Positions 9,984 through 20,999 of a stretch of DNA of 64,000 nucleotides are shown here, piece after piece. Below the pieces are notes generated by a model, which searched no databases, had not been told where the DNA came from, and worked only from the letters and a program-made list of their open reading frames with translations. The position numbers were made by a program, and so were the translations under genes. Source of the DNA: Telmatactis stephensoni (Eukaryota > Cnidaria > Anthozoa > Actiniaria > Isophelliidae); the NCBI GenBank assembly GCA_029948255.1, contig JALIZF010001809.1, forward strand, positions 744,001 through 808,000, given 5' to 3'. How positions within the stretch are numbered: the stretch's first letter is position 1; each line of letters opens with the position of its first letter.

Positions 9984-12900
9984 TCAGTGTTTCTTAGAAT
10001 GTAATAGTTTATGTCCTGAAATTCTTGTTTTCTTTCTGGCTTCTCTCTTACGCATGGTGTTAATCTTTGATTTCTTATGAACATGGAATCTCTTACAGCA
10101 GGGCGGAGGGCAGCCAACGCATGTTGTTTCACAAACGCGTGGACATTCTCCTGCACCGCCTAAACTGCCTGATGGTCCAGATGGTCCAACATCACCTGCT
10201 GGTCCTGGTTGGCCATTGGGGCCGTTAGGTCCTGATGGTCCAGGAGGTCCTGGAGGACCAGGAGGACCTGGAGGCAATTGTGGTCCAGGAGGACCTGGTG
10301 GGCCTGGTGGGCCTCTGTCTCCAATTGGTCCCGGCATTCCTAGTGCTCCTTTAGGCCCAGCTGCTCCAAGTGGACCTGGACATCCCGCAGGGTTCCCCTG
10401 GCAACCTCCCAGTCCATGACCTCCTGCTGGCCCAGAAGGACCAACCTCCCCTGGAGGACCAAGATGTCCTTGTGGTCCTTGTGGTCCGGAAGGTCCTGCT
10501 GGTCCTGGAGGTCCTGGTGGACCTGGTGGCAGCTGAGGTCCTGGGGGACCTGGCGGTCCTGGTGGGCCCGCTCCACCTACAGGTCCTGGTATTCCTGTTG
10601 GTCCTTTAGGTCCAGCTGCTCCAACTGGGCCTTGGCATCCTGCAGGGTTTCCTTGACAACCTCCTAATCCTAGGGCTCCTGCTGGACCAGAAGGGCCAAC
10701 CTCGCCTGGAGGGCCGAGAGGTCCCTGTGGTCCTGGTGGGCCCGCTCCACCTACAGGTCCTTGAGGTCCTGGTGGACCTGGTGGCAGCTGAGGTCCTGGG
10801 GGACCTGGCGGTCCTGGTGGGCCCGCTCCACCTACAGGTCCTGGTATTCCTGTTGGTCCTTTAGGTCCAGCTGCTCCAACTGGGCCTTGGCATCCTGCAG
10901 GGTTTCCTTGACAACCTCCTAATCCTAGGGCTCCTGTTGGACCAGAAGGGCCAACCTCGCCTGGAGGGCCGAGAGGTCCTGGTGGTCCTGGTGGGCCCGC
11001 TCCACCTACAGGTCCTTGAGGTCCTGGTGGACCTGGTGGCATCTGAGGCCCTGGAAGACCTGGTGGACCTGGGGGTCCCTGTTCTCCACTTGGTCCTTGC
11101 ATTCCTGTTGGTCCTTTAGGTCCTGGAAGTCCAAGTGGGCCTTGAGGGCCGGCGGGGTTTCCTTGAGCTCCAGCAGCACCTAGTGCTCCAGGAGGTCCAG
11201 CTTGTCCAACTTCACCTGGTGGTCCGAGAGGGCCAGTAGGTCCTGGAGGTCCTGCAGGTCCAAGTGGACCTGGAGGTCCAGGGGGACCTGGTGGCATTTG
11301 GGCTCCAGGAGGTCCTGGGGGACCTGGAGGGCCTATCTCTCCCAATGGACCTTGTATCCCAGGTGGCCCATTAGGTCCTGGGCGTCCAAGTGGTCCTTGA
11401 GGGCCGGCGGGGTTTCCTTGAGCCCCAGGTATTCCTAGTGCTCCAGCGGGTCCAGGAGGTCCAACTTCACCTGGTGGCCCAAGTGGTCCGAGTGGTCCTG
11501 GAGGTCCTGGAGGACCTTTGACTCCTGGCATTCCTGGAGGACCCGGTGGCTGTGAAGGTCCAGGTGGGCCCGCTGGGCCTGGGGGCCCTTGCTCTCCACT
11601 TGGTCCCTGCATTCCTGTTGGTCCTTTGGGTCCTGCAATTCCTGTTGGCCCTGGGGGTCCAGCGGGGTTTCCTTGAGCTCCAGGTAATCCTACTGCTCCA
11701 GGTAGACCGGCAGGTCCAACCTCTCCGGGTTGTCCAAGGATTCCTTGAGGCCCTGGGGGTCCTGGAGGACCTTTTGGTCCCGGAAGTCCAGGGGGGCCTG
11801 GGGGCATTTGAGGTCCGGGAAGTCCTGGAGGTCCTTGAGGACCTTGATTTCCTAATGGTCCTTGTATTCCTGGTGGTCCTTTAGGTCCTGGCAATCCGGT
11901 TGGACCTGGGGGTCCTGCAGGATTTCCTTGTGGTCCAGGAAGTCCTAATCCTCCTGGAAGACCAGCAGGTCCAACCTCTCCGGGTGGTCCGAGGATTCCT
12001 TGAGGCCCTGGGGGCCCTGGTACACCCTTAGGACCTGGAACTCCAGGGGGGCCTGGGGGCATTTGAGGTCCGGGAGGTCCTGGAGGACCTTGAGGTCCCT
12101 GGTTTCCAAGTGGACCTGGAGGTCCTGGAGGTCCATTCGGTCCTGGAAGCCCGAGTGGTCCTTGAGGGCCAGCCGGATTTCCTTGTTGTCCGGGTGGTCC
12201 AGGTGCTCCGGGTCGGCCTGGAGGTCCCATCTCTCCTGGAGGCCCAAGAATTCCACTTGGTCCTTTAGGTCCGGGTGGTCCACCAGGGCCAGCCAATCCA
12301 GGAGGTCCTGGAGGCATCGAAGGTCCTGCTGGTCCAGCAAGACCAGCTGGACCACTCTCTCCACTTGGACCTTGTACTCCAGGAGGTCCTGGAGGTCCAG
12401 TAGGACCAATTGGACCTTGTGGACCTGCGGGATTGCCAGCTTGTCCGAGTATTCCAGCGGCTCCAAGAGGACCTGGGCCTCCAACTACTCCTGCTGCACC
12501 AGGTGGTCCATTTATTCCTTTCGGGCCTGGAGGGCCTGCAGGACCAGGGGGACCTGGTGGACCTGGTGGCATCTGGGGGCCAGGAGGACCAGCTGGCCCG
12601 GGTGGCCCTTGTTCACCGAGTTGACCTGGAGGTCCAGTTGGGCCATTAGGACCTGAAGGACCTGGAGGTCCTGTAGGCCCTGGAGGACCGACTTCGCAAC
12701 AACTTAGGGTACATGCAGGAGCACAATCTGATGCGCAGCCGCCACCACAGGTTTCAGCTTGTCTTTTGTGAACTAGAATGAATAACATTAACAGTGGCAT
12801 GAGCAAAATAAATGGCTTTAGCGAAACACATATGTTGAAAAGTCCAGTTTAAAGACACTAATTCTAATTGTTCTACAGAAGGCCTAGTGTAAAACTAGCT

Positions 12901-13245
12901 ATGCTAAAAATGTAGTATTTTGTAAATACTTTTAAACTTTTTTTAAAATAAAGTTCATTTGTTCATTCATATTATCGAATTCTCCAAATGGAGAGAGAAA
13001 ATAATGAGTAGAAAATCTATTTCTTTAATTTATGACATGAGTTGGTTTCCTTTTAACGTACCATTATAGAACTATCATTACATTTTTGAAAATCGATTTA
13101 ACGTCTTTGACAGTAACAGGTGCCAATGAATTTGACTAACAAACTAGAAATAGAAAGAAACGAAAGACACCTTACCTTTACTCAATGATCGACAACTTGC
13201 TATGGATACAAATACCAACAAAACGCATCCCAAGCGAAGAAGCAT
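9984..13245 (-). CDS. Giant minicollagen-type collagen, ten helix units (952 aa)
   Basis: The CDS joins 13176-13245 (23 codons plus one base) to 9984-12772 through a phase-1 intron (AAAG|GTAAGG donor, ATTCTAG acceptor). It encodes a signal peptide, a propeptide ending K26-R27, and a canonical N-terminal CRD at residues 32-49 (CxxxCxxxCxxxCxxxCC). About 850 residues of Gly-X-Y follow, then a C-terminal CRD at 900-916 (CxxxCxxxCxxCxxxCC) and a 36-residue basic tail. The helix is ten units: the first has 13 triplets, MPP, 14 triplets. The next nine each have GNPA plus 12 triplets, a Gly-less triplet (MPP, QPP or LPP), and 13-14 triplets, so 85 residues or 255 bp. Known minicollagens have roughly 12-16 triplets, so this helix is about twenty times longer. 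The last three GNPA junctions are flanked by in-helix cysteines (GCQ, GCP). The CRDs and shared exon plan place it in the minicollagen family; a nematocyst location is inferred. Confidence 0.9.
10160..12660 (-). repeat. 255-bp tandem coding repeat (85-residue collagen units)
   Basis: Inside the giant minicollagen exon, nine GNPA junctions occur at 85-residue spacing, so the DNA period is 255 bp. The copies near 10531-10726 and 10786-10980 are offset by exactly 255 bp and nearly identical, with one clear base difference seen in about 195 bases. The 5' units are more diverged. This points to unequal exchange that was recent at the 3' (C-terminal) end. Confidence 0.85.
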
Positions 13246-13257
13246 CTTGCCAGAATT

Positions 13258-15185
13258 TCTGTACGTGAAAAAAATTATATATATTACAATGACATACCAT
13301 TTTTGGTACGTTTCATGTTAGATAAATAGCTACCCTTCCCGTTGTCAAATCATTAGCATCTAAGTTGCACAGTCCAATAAAGTTTGCTTCTCAATTTCGT
13401 ATTGAGCCGGGCTCAGAAATAAAACAACTTGTCGTTTGTCATAGCATTCCTTCTGACTTTCACAAGATTACACATTAATTTTAAACATAACAACCAAAAC
13501 CCATCACTCTAGAAAACTGCAAGGAAAGGACGATGAAAAATCGATGTGCTTCAAATAATCTTCATCAAAATAAATACCACATGTACATTTACGAATGTGA
13601 AAAATTGAATTAGACAATTTCATCAGATAAAAAGTCTGGAGTTGATACATTTATAGTTTCCAAGCCAATTTTTGATGTTTATGGTTTGATCTCACAAGTC
13701 TTGGGTTTTAATAAAAATATTTACATTTTGTGATTAGAACATTGGCAAAACAAGTCAAAAGTTTAAGGAAGACGTCTTACGACTACAAAGACATATAATA
13801 ATGTTACCTGAATAATATTTTGCGTTCAAAATCTGGCCATCAATTCATACCCAGATTTCAGTCTTGTTCCAAATTCTGGGAAAATGGCATTGGTTATTGA
13901 AGCAAAGTCTTACGTGTCGAATTGTTAATAATTTAGTGGAAACAGGCAAGAGTACCTGAAATCCCAGCAAAAAAGTCGTTGATTGAGCAGGTGGTGTATT
14001 TTATGTGAGATGCGATTGTGAAGGCAAAAAATTGGTCCATGCTTTCAAATATATCCCGTTTTTACACCTTAATTTCTGACATTTTGCCATCTAGTATCAC
14101 AAAAATGATATTATTGGTATTTTGTACAATTTTTATTTGGCTAAAAAGCTGTAAAATGCTATTATTCACATATTGTTCACACTGATGTAATCAAAACCAT
14201 TCTACCTTCCATTCATTCAATGAATCGATTTCATGAATCGTAAAAGGTGAAAAATTGAAGGAAGTAGTTCATATATGTTCGAACTTACAGTTTGTTTACG
14301 TGTTTATAGCGGGTAAATGCCGTTTGTTTTGACTTTCTAATCTTTCATCTACTTCGACACAAGATACCCTTCTGATTATTCGGAAGTTCGACACAGAGTT
14401 ACAGAGTTATGATATGTATCTTAGATTCCCTTTCATCTACACGCCTTCTTTATTCTATATGTTTCCCTTTCTTGTATGCTTACCTGACAGATGAGTTTTG
14501 GTCCCGATATATAGACCAAACGGAGATGGTTCAATTTTTATTTGAACTGTCTTGAAATGTGATTTCACTTTGGGACAGAAATCTGCGCATGTGTGAAAAC
14601 CAGTAATATCAAATTGACATGAAATTAATTCAAACATTTTAGAAAGCTGACCTGCGCGCGCATGAAATATTTTAAAACTTGACATATGAATCTCTGCACA
14701 TGCATCCTAAATGTCATCAAATCAATGAGTAAAATATTTCTATAGAATGAGTCATTTGAGTGTGCTAATTCCTTTAATTTGTGTAAACGACAAAGAAATG
14801 AAATTCCAAACTCGAGAGCTAAATCAGGTAAATATAATTATTAATAAATTTAGGATAGAAAATCAAATGGCAATGGTTGAATTAACTTTTGCATGTCGGC
14901 GTATCAGTTCAATAGTTACTTGTACCAATCATCAGTGATGATGGCTAGACCTACTGAGATATTTAAATCTTGACGTATACATGAATGGTGATTATCTGAC
15001 TGTTTTCTTGAAAACCTAGTCAGCTTCTGGCTACAAGCTACCCTTAACATGCTGGAAAATCCTTTGTACATTTTCGACACATAGAACCGCAGTCTTTAGC
15101 TCAATTTTTTATTTATTGCCCGTTATAAAAACAATTGAGCCTGAGCACTATTTAACTGCGTAGGCCTGGTAGGCCATTCGTTAAA
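13258..15185. other. Upstream flank of giant minicollagen gene
   Basis: A 3' splice acceptor (CACGTACAG) lies about 12 bases upstream of the ATG at 13245, so a non-coding first exon is expected further up, as in the two sister genes. Candidate donors occur (for example TCAG|GTACTC near 13950), but I cannot choose between them. The rest is AT-rich with no gene I can support. Confidence 0.35.
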
Positions 15186-15351
15186 AGGCCTACTCCGGGC
15201 CCTAAAATCGCCGTAATTTTGGGCGATCATAGGCGATTTTAGGCGACTTAAACAAAATTATCCCCAAAGATACTCAAAACTTAAGGCGATTTAGGGCGAT
15301 TTAGGGCGATTTAGGGCGATTTTAGGCGATTTTAGGGCCCGGAATCGGCCT
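15186..15351. mobile_element. Palindromic MITE with GGCGATTTA minirepeats
   Basis: The left end AGGCCTACTCCGGGCCCTAA and the right end TTAGGGCCCGGAATCGGCCT are inverted. The right arm also contains four to five head-to-tail copies of a ten-base unit (TTAGGGCGAT). This is a foldback MITE whose arm has grown by slippage. Confidence 0.6.
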
Positions 15352-15413
15352 GTTAAAGGTGTCTTACATTAATAGGTTCTTTGCTTTCCGCACTTGCCAT
15401 TTTCATTCAACAT

Positions 15414-15610
15414 TACAGTAGAATCTCTAGCTCTTTACGAACACCTCCTAATTAATATGGACATCTCTTTATGACGGACTAGATTTTATGGGATCTCCGA
15501 TCCATATATTTGCTTGTAAATAAAACCCTGTAAAATGGACAATATTAAGGACACTTTCTTTGGACCTATATTGTCCGCTTTATGAGGAGACACTAAATTT
15601 GTAGACTATT
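15414..15610. mobile_element. Possible pogo/Tigger-like transposon end
   Basis: The sequence starts CAGTAGAATCTCTAGCTCTT and continues with GGACA and TGTCC words (GGACATCTC, TGGACAATATTAAGGACAC, TTGTCCGCTTTATGAGGAGA). This resembles the terminal repeats of pogo/Tigger elements as I remember them. Only one end is recognisable, and there is no transposase. Confidence 0.3.
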
Positions 15611-17537
15611 CGTACGCTGATATAAAAAGGTTTATTGCACGGTTTACCAGTTTGGTTGTCAATGGACCGTTAATGGAAAGCTTAAGTTTCCATTGATTTT
15701 AATTGACGTAACCTTAGCAACGCCAGATATTAAATAAACAATCATATAAATAGATCATGAGATCTCCCATGAACAGTTAAGCTGAACATATATCTATAAC
15801 ACACGTTATTAAAGAAAAGAAATCCCTTTTGTCGGTTAGTTATATCCACATATATTTATGTACATAGTTAATTGATCTAAAAAGCATTGACCCTTTCAAA
15901 ATCATTGAACATAGAGAACACAGAGAAGTCTAGGTCGAAATGAACATTGGAAAATCTGTTGATAAGATGATTTTAAAGGAGCGCGTGCAGCATGTGGACG
16001 TCAGCCAGCGACTAAGGAATATTTCGGTATTCCATATGCGATTATGTAGCCATTTGATAAGATCAAACATATGAAAATTTAATTATTATATTGCACCCAA
16101 AAGCCATCTCGATCTTAGTTTCTATGTTTGATAAGTTGGAACTAAGGGTCCGATGTGACAGTAAATTAGCCATGCATGTTCTCTTTTGCTTTTGCTCGCT
16201 CAGGGCCGTTTCTTTAATTCCTACGAAAATATTAAGTTAAATATGTGGGAACGTTTTCGCTCAAAAAGTTTAGCACCCACCTGTCAACTGGTCTTCCAGC
16301 CCCTTCAAGCACAATGAGTTAATTGATGGCGTTCTTGTTTTGTGCAATTTAAATTCAATACCGATATTAAACACTCAAAATCAAAGATGCAAAATGTCTT
16401 TTTTCGATCAATTTTTGCAAAATGCTATTGGATATTCTAAATTTTCATCAAAATCGCTCAATACTTAAGTTTTAAGTTTCTTGTTTGTCGTTATGGAAAC
16501 TTGTACCCCAATTAATGATATAGCTTCTTTCTAACGCACGCTGATTGGCTGAAAACCCTCAAAAATCGTGGTATATTTCCCCAGTAAACCCACGGCTCCG
16601 AGCAAAGTTTTCGTCAACATTTTTCTTTCTGCAGTAAACTGAATTACCAAAAGCAGCAGAAATGTTCATTGTAAAGTACGTGTTTTTATTGTTGTCAAAT
16701 ATATTAGCAGGTTACAGTTCATGCACGACTGTTTTGCAATGAAATTAAAAGCGATTGATAAGAACACTGAAAATCATATCTATTCGGACGGTTTCTCACA
16801 AAATCAATACAAGAAAAATCGAGGCAATTTTATAAGAACAATGAGTTTATTGACAACATTTTAATCATAACAAATTATTTCCTTTCTGATGAAATAGCTC
16901 GTTTTAGTATTGTTATCACAACTTTTAATGACAATGAAAACTAGATAGTTACCGCGTGGCAAATTACGACACAAAACTCAAAAGTGATAAAGAAGGTCGA
17001 AAAATTAATTTAATTGCCTTTGGAATATTTACAATTCGAAGATAATTTTTTTTCTGAACGAAACGTTAACATGTACACATAAGAAAATAAAAACAGGATT
17101 AAAAAGGCAAGTTCGTGCTCTAAAACCATCAGATTCAGGGAGTCAAATTCACATCTAAGCTTTAAGGCTAAAAATGTCTAAAAACACACTTAATCCACTT
17201 GAAAATCTTTACACATTAAAGAAAGAAATCCCCAGTGAAAACATGTATACTTAGACACAAGAAAGTACAGAAAAGTACCTCAAAAGAACAAATTTGTTGT
17301 CCACAGTCTTCATGTCCAAACCTCTTCAACGCCATTATTTTCACTTCATAAAGGACTTCGATGACGTCATTTTCAAAATCAAGCCAATCACAACGCTTGT
17401 TGTATCTCGCTGTCGAAATAATGAGCAATCTCATTTGCTCATTGATGATTCTTTATAGGATAACTCAAAGCCATAGATGCAAAGTCTGCCAGATACCCGA
17501 ATGAAAACAGTAAGTATGGAGAGAAAATGACTACTTC
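15611..17537. other. Intergenic region without supported genes
   Basis: AT-rich sequence with stop codons in all frames. No long inverted repeat or known domain was seen. Confidence 0.4.
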
Positions 17538-17815
17538 CAAGAGACCATAATACTAAGAGAGCGAAGCTCAGTATTGATGTCTGTGCCATGTTCGTGGCGG
17601 ATAAGGCTATTTTTAGTAACTTCGCCATCGCGCGCGCAAGGCTCTTAAACAATAGAATTCAAACGGTCCCGTCCGCGCGCACGTCAAAAATCAAATTCTA
17701 TTGGTTGAGGGACTTGCGCGCGCGATGGCGAAGTTACTAAAAATAGCCTTAGCCGCCACGAACATGGCACAGACATCAATACTGAGCTTCGCTCTCTTAG
17801 TATTATGGTCTCTTG
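17538..17815. mobile_element. CAAGAGACC MITE, copy 1 (near-perfect palindrome)
   Basis: The termini CAAGAGACCATAATACTAAG and CTTAGTATTATGGTCTCTTG are exact inverted repeats. The arms continue for about 110 bases each, including a CpG-rich block (GCGCGCGCAAG). The centre is about 60 bases. No coding potential is visible. Related copies lie at 18044-18255 and 33242-33512. Confidence 0.85.
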
Positions 17816-18043
17816 CTACTTCGAGTCACCTTAAACCCTGCTTTTCAGATAATCAACAATGATGTTTGTTGGTCATGAAAGAATTGAATAAAGTGGGTTT
17901 TAGTGACGTCATCGGGGTGTGGTCACATTAGAGCCGATCTTCATCAAACTTCATCAAAACATTAAAGAGGAGTTGCTCAGAGACATGTCTAGTTCAACAG
18001 AGCTCTGTAACAGGAATTACAGTGGCTTAAAATTAGGTAGGTG

Positions 18044-18255
18044 CAAGAGACCATAATACTAAGAGAGCGAAACTCAGTATTGATGTCTGTGCGATGTTCG
18101 TGGTGACTAAGGCTATTTTTAGTAACTTCGCCATCGCGCGCGCAAGGCTCTTTTAAAAACAATAGAATTCAAAAGCCGAAAGCAAACGGTCCCGACGTCC
18201 GCGCGCACGTCAAAAATCAAATTCTATTGTTTGAGAGCCTCTTAGTATTATGGTC
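18044..18255. mobile_element. CAAGAGACC MITE, copy 2 (right arm shortened)
   Basis: The left arm is nearly identical to the 17538 copy (GAGACCATAATACTAAGAGA, then the same CpG-rich block). The right arm jumps from the centre directly to CTCTTAGTATTATGGTCC, so about 100 bases of the mirrored arm are missing. This looks like an internal deletion of a full palindrome. Confidence 0.8.
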
Positions 18256-18348
18256 CATGGTAGGTGAGTATTTCCGAAACCTAGGCCAGTGTCCTTAAGG
18301 TGTCTGGCTACTGACAAAAAAAATATTGAGAAATCGTTTAACTGGGCC

Positions 18349-19290
18349 TTAGAATCTTTGATCTGTTTGCGAGCTGGAGTCTTGCTTCAGAACTGTCTTG
18401 ATGATGGACTTGCGATAGTTACCAATACGCCAAGCGTACACCAAAGGGTTGAGGGCTGAGTTTAGATACAGAAAAGGAATGGTTGATCTATACAAGGCGA
18501 AGAACCAGCTCTTTTTGGTACAAGACCCACAGTATGAACTCATTCCTACTGCTGCAAACCAGGGACTGAAGGAGATCACGAAGCCAGCGACGATAAAGAA
18601 AGCTGTTTCAAAAAGCTTTCTTTCTCGCTTTAAACGTTTGAGCTCTAGGGTTCTTGCTTGTGCCAGATGATGATTCGAGTTGGGGTGGACTTGATTTTTT
18701 AATCTTTTAAAGCTCTTTTTCAGGACCAAATAGGTTGCTGCATAGGATATGCAAATGACAATGAACGGAATAACAAACACGCCGTAAAGAGTTATTTGGT
18801 TGAAAAGCCACTGATCGACAAGGATTTCCATGAAACTTGCACAAAATGCCAGAGGAAAGCAAATTATAGATCCTCGCTTGACCCTTCTTACTGTGATGTG
18901 GTTTCGATGGAAGAAAGGGAATGCCACTGCTACAAATCGCTCAAGAGAGAAGGCAGTGATGACCAGGATTCCACTTCCTACGGTAAACTGTGAGATCAAC
19001 TTTTCTTGGATTACCCCACGGATCTTCAGAGACGGAATCCCTTGGGAATTCAGGATACTGAAAATGCCGACATTCAGTGCAGTCAAAGCGCCTGTCAGCA
19101 AATCAGTCACAGCTAAAGTAGCAATCAGCGCTCCGCCTGTTGTTCTGAAGCAATGTAAAGGGTTCCGATAAATTGCAGCAAGAAGTGTTCCGTTGGTCAG
19201 ACTTGTCGTGATGGCAATGACAAAAAGGACTATGCCATTAGCAAGGAGGACGTTGTTATTAAAAGAAGTATTCATCTTGCCACGTTTCAC
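18349..19290 (-). CDS. Class A (rhodopsin-like) orphan GPCR, 313 aa, intronless
   Basis: A seven-transmembrane G-protein-coupled receptor of the cell surface; ligand unknown. Landmarks by residue: N33 in TM1 (TNGTLL), the LAVTD motif with D63 in TM2, E117-R118-F at the end of TM3 in place of DRY, P243 in TM6 (FSPW rather than CWxP), and N281-P282-L-V-Y285 at the end of TM7. A short basic tail ends at the stop. The N-terminus is short (about 15 residues), with N-glycosylation-like Asn near the start. The ECL2 cysteine pair typical of the family is not obvious. Start choice is uncertain between Met1 and Met6. Similar intronless receptors are expanded in anthozoans. Melanocortin or adenosine receptor-like relatives are the likeliest nearest named families, but I would not assign a ligand. 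Confidence 0.85.
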   Translation of the reverse strand: MKRGKMNTSFNNNVLLANGIVLFVIAITTSLTNGTLLAAIYRNPLHCFRTTGGALIATLAVTDLLTGALTALNVGIFSILNSQGIPSLKIRGVIQEKLISQFTVGSGILVITAFSLERFVAVAFPFFHRNHITVRRVKRGSIICFPLAFCASFMEILVDQWLFNQITLYGVFVIPFIVICISYAATYLVLKKSFKRLKNQVHPNSNHHLAQARTLELKRLKRERKLFETAFFIVAGFVISFSPWFAAVGMSSYCGSCTKKSWFFALYRSTIPFLYLNSALNPLVYAWRIGNYRKSIIKTVLKQDSSSQTDQRF

Positions 19291-20838
19291 TAGCTGATGA
19301 ATGAATCTCGAAAATGTTGAATTGAGCTACAAAAGCAACGCCAACCAGATTGCGAGATCGGTAATTGAATGCGGATTGGTTTATACCACAAATTAGTCGG
19401 TTTTTGTTATAGCTTGGTCATATTCGGCTCTTTAAGGTTTCAAATTAAGTTATCAAAACTGTTTTCTCAGCGCAATTTTCCGAAGAAAGTTCCAGAAATT
19501 TTGTCCCCGCAGGTGAACAGGATACTATAAGTTCATTTAATCGCTTTGGTCAATAATGTTAAAATTAGGTAAACATGCATGTCAACCACGACAGGAATTG
19601 CATTATTGGAAATTATCTACAGGACAATTTTGTCAAAAAACTTGATCTAACTACGTGCGTCTTTGTGTAGATTCTTTTAGGATTCTCCGAATCGCGACTT
19701 TTTGAAAGACTGAAAACAAAAAAATAAATTCATAGACTAATTTTTACCAGGTACAAAATGACCGTAGCTTAGAAAATGTGAACTGAGTCTGGGCTTCCAG
19801 TGGTCTTACTAAAGCTATGAACCTTTTAAATTTATTAACATCTGCAATGTGAGACAAACATCAAAACGAGACTAAGGAAGACACAACTTTCTCAGCTACT
19901 CTCATACCCAAAGTTCATCCATCGCCAGAAATGATAACCGTGGCGCCTGCCGTGAGCGCTCAGCAGTTATACCCTAAAGCGCTGAAATTCCAAAATGGCG
20001 GATAGAAAAACCAGAGGTTCGAAGCCAGCTATTTCTTATTCTTCTTTGCATAATCTAAACAATATTTATCATGATAAAAAAATATAGAAAACATATGTCA
20101 TGGTTGACTTGAAATTAAAATTTTCATAAATATTCAATACGTCTGACATATTCAAATAAGTTGCCGGGAACTCATATTTCGCGCCAAGGCTGCGTCCGCT
20201 GTCGTAACCGACTTAGAGGCTCAAGGAGTTTGACTTCAATTTGGTGTATCGATCGCGAGTTTTCGCCCAATATTACTCAAACTATTGCCCCAGAAGTTAT
20301 TGGAATATGGAGTATGATATCGCAGGTTGCCAACAACACGTCGAAGAAGAAGTGCTTCAGTTTTGAATTGAAAAAATGCTATTTCAATTTACTCCTCAAA
20401 GAAGTAGAGAGACTTCGAATGTACAGGCTAAGGAAGACAAAATTGTCTCAGCAACTTTCATGCCAAAGTGTCTTGTTTTGTTCCTTAATATATTAGTTCC
20501 GAAATTGATTTCAAACTTTCCTAAATAGTTTATTATCTTTGGATCTTCTTTGAATAGAAAGGATGCATGATGCCTGGCTAGGGTAAATAAAAATATAATC
20601 ATTCTGCGCAAAAGTGCTACTAAACGAAGCAAAATTAATTTAAGTTAGTTCTCAAAATTGTTCAACCAAGTTGGGGGTAGTTCATAATTGAAAGCAGCGG
20701 CTTATTTCAAGTTGTAATTAATCGGTTCTCCATGATTCGCCTCTTATTTTGGCCTAATGAGCGTCCTAGCTTCAATTAATTCAGTTTTAATAAAAACTGC
20801 AAAAACTGTTGCTGAGAAGCAGAATATATGACCACTTA
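19291..20838. other. Intergenic region upstream of the GPCR
   Basis: No supported gene. Short ORFs on both strands show no recognisable domain. The GPCR promoter should lie near 19290-19450, but I see no clear TATA box. Confidence 0.35.
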
Positions 20839-20974
20839 GGGGCCATTCACATGAAAGATGGTGCCCCTATGTAGTAAGGGGTAACATTTTTGTTTTCTTT
20901 TAATTCCCCGGGGGACACAAAACAAAAGAGTTATCCGTACTACATAGGGGCAACCTCTCTCATGTGAACGGGCC
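20839..20974. mobile_element. GGGCC/TTCACATG MITE, copy 1
   Basis: A palindromic element with ends GGGGCCATTCACATGA and CATGTGAACGGGCC. The centre reads TTTTGTTTTC...CCCCGGGGGACACAAAAC. The same architecture recurs at 42768-42911 and 56106-56237. No ORF, about 136 bp. Confidence 0.85.
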
Positions 20975-20999
20975 AGCATATTTCCACGATCATCTCCGC

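Noticed and set aside
11945..12656. Several 60-220 codon ORFs on both strands within the giant collagen
   Set aside because: Gly-X-Y repeats leave other frames open by composition; their protein is low-complexity.
18796..19171. Plus-strand ORFs of 65 and 113 codons
   Set aside because: Antisense to the GPCR, which has conserved transmembrane motifs.
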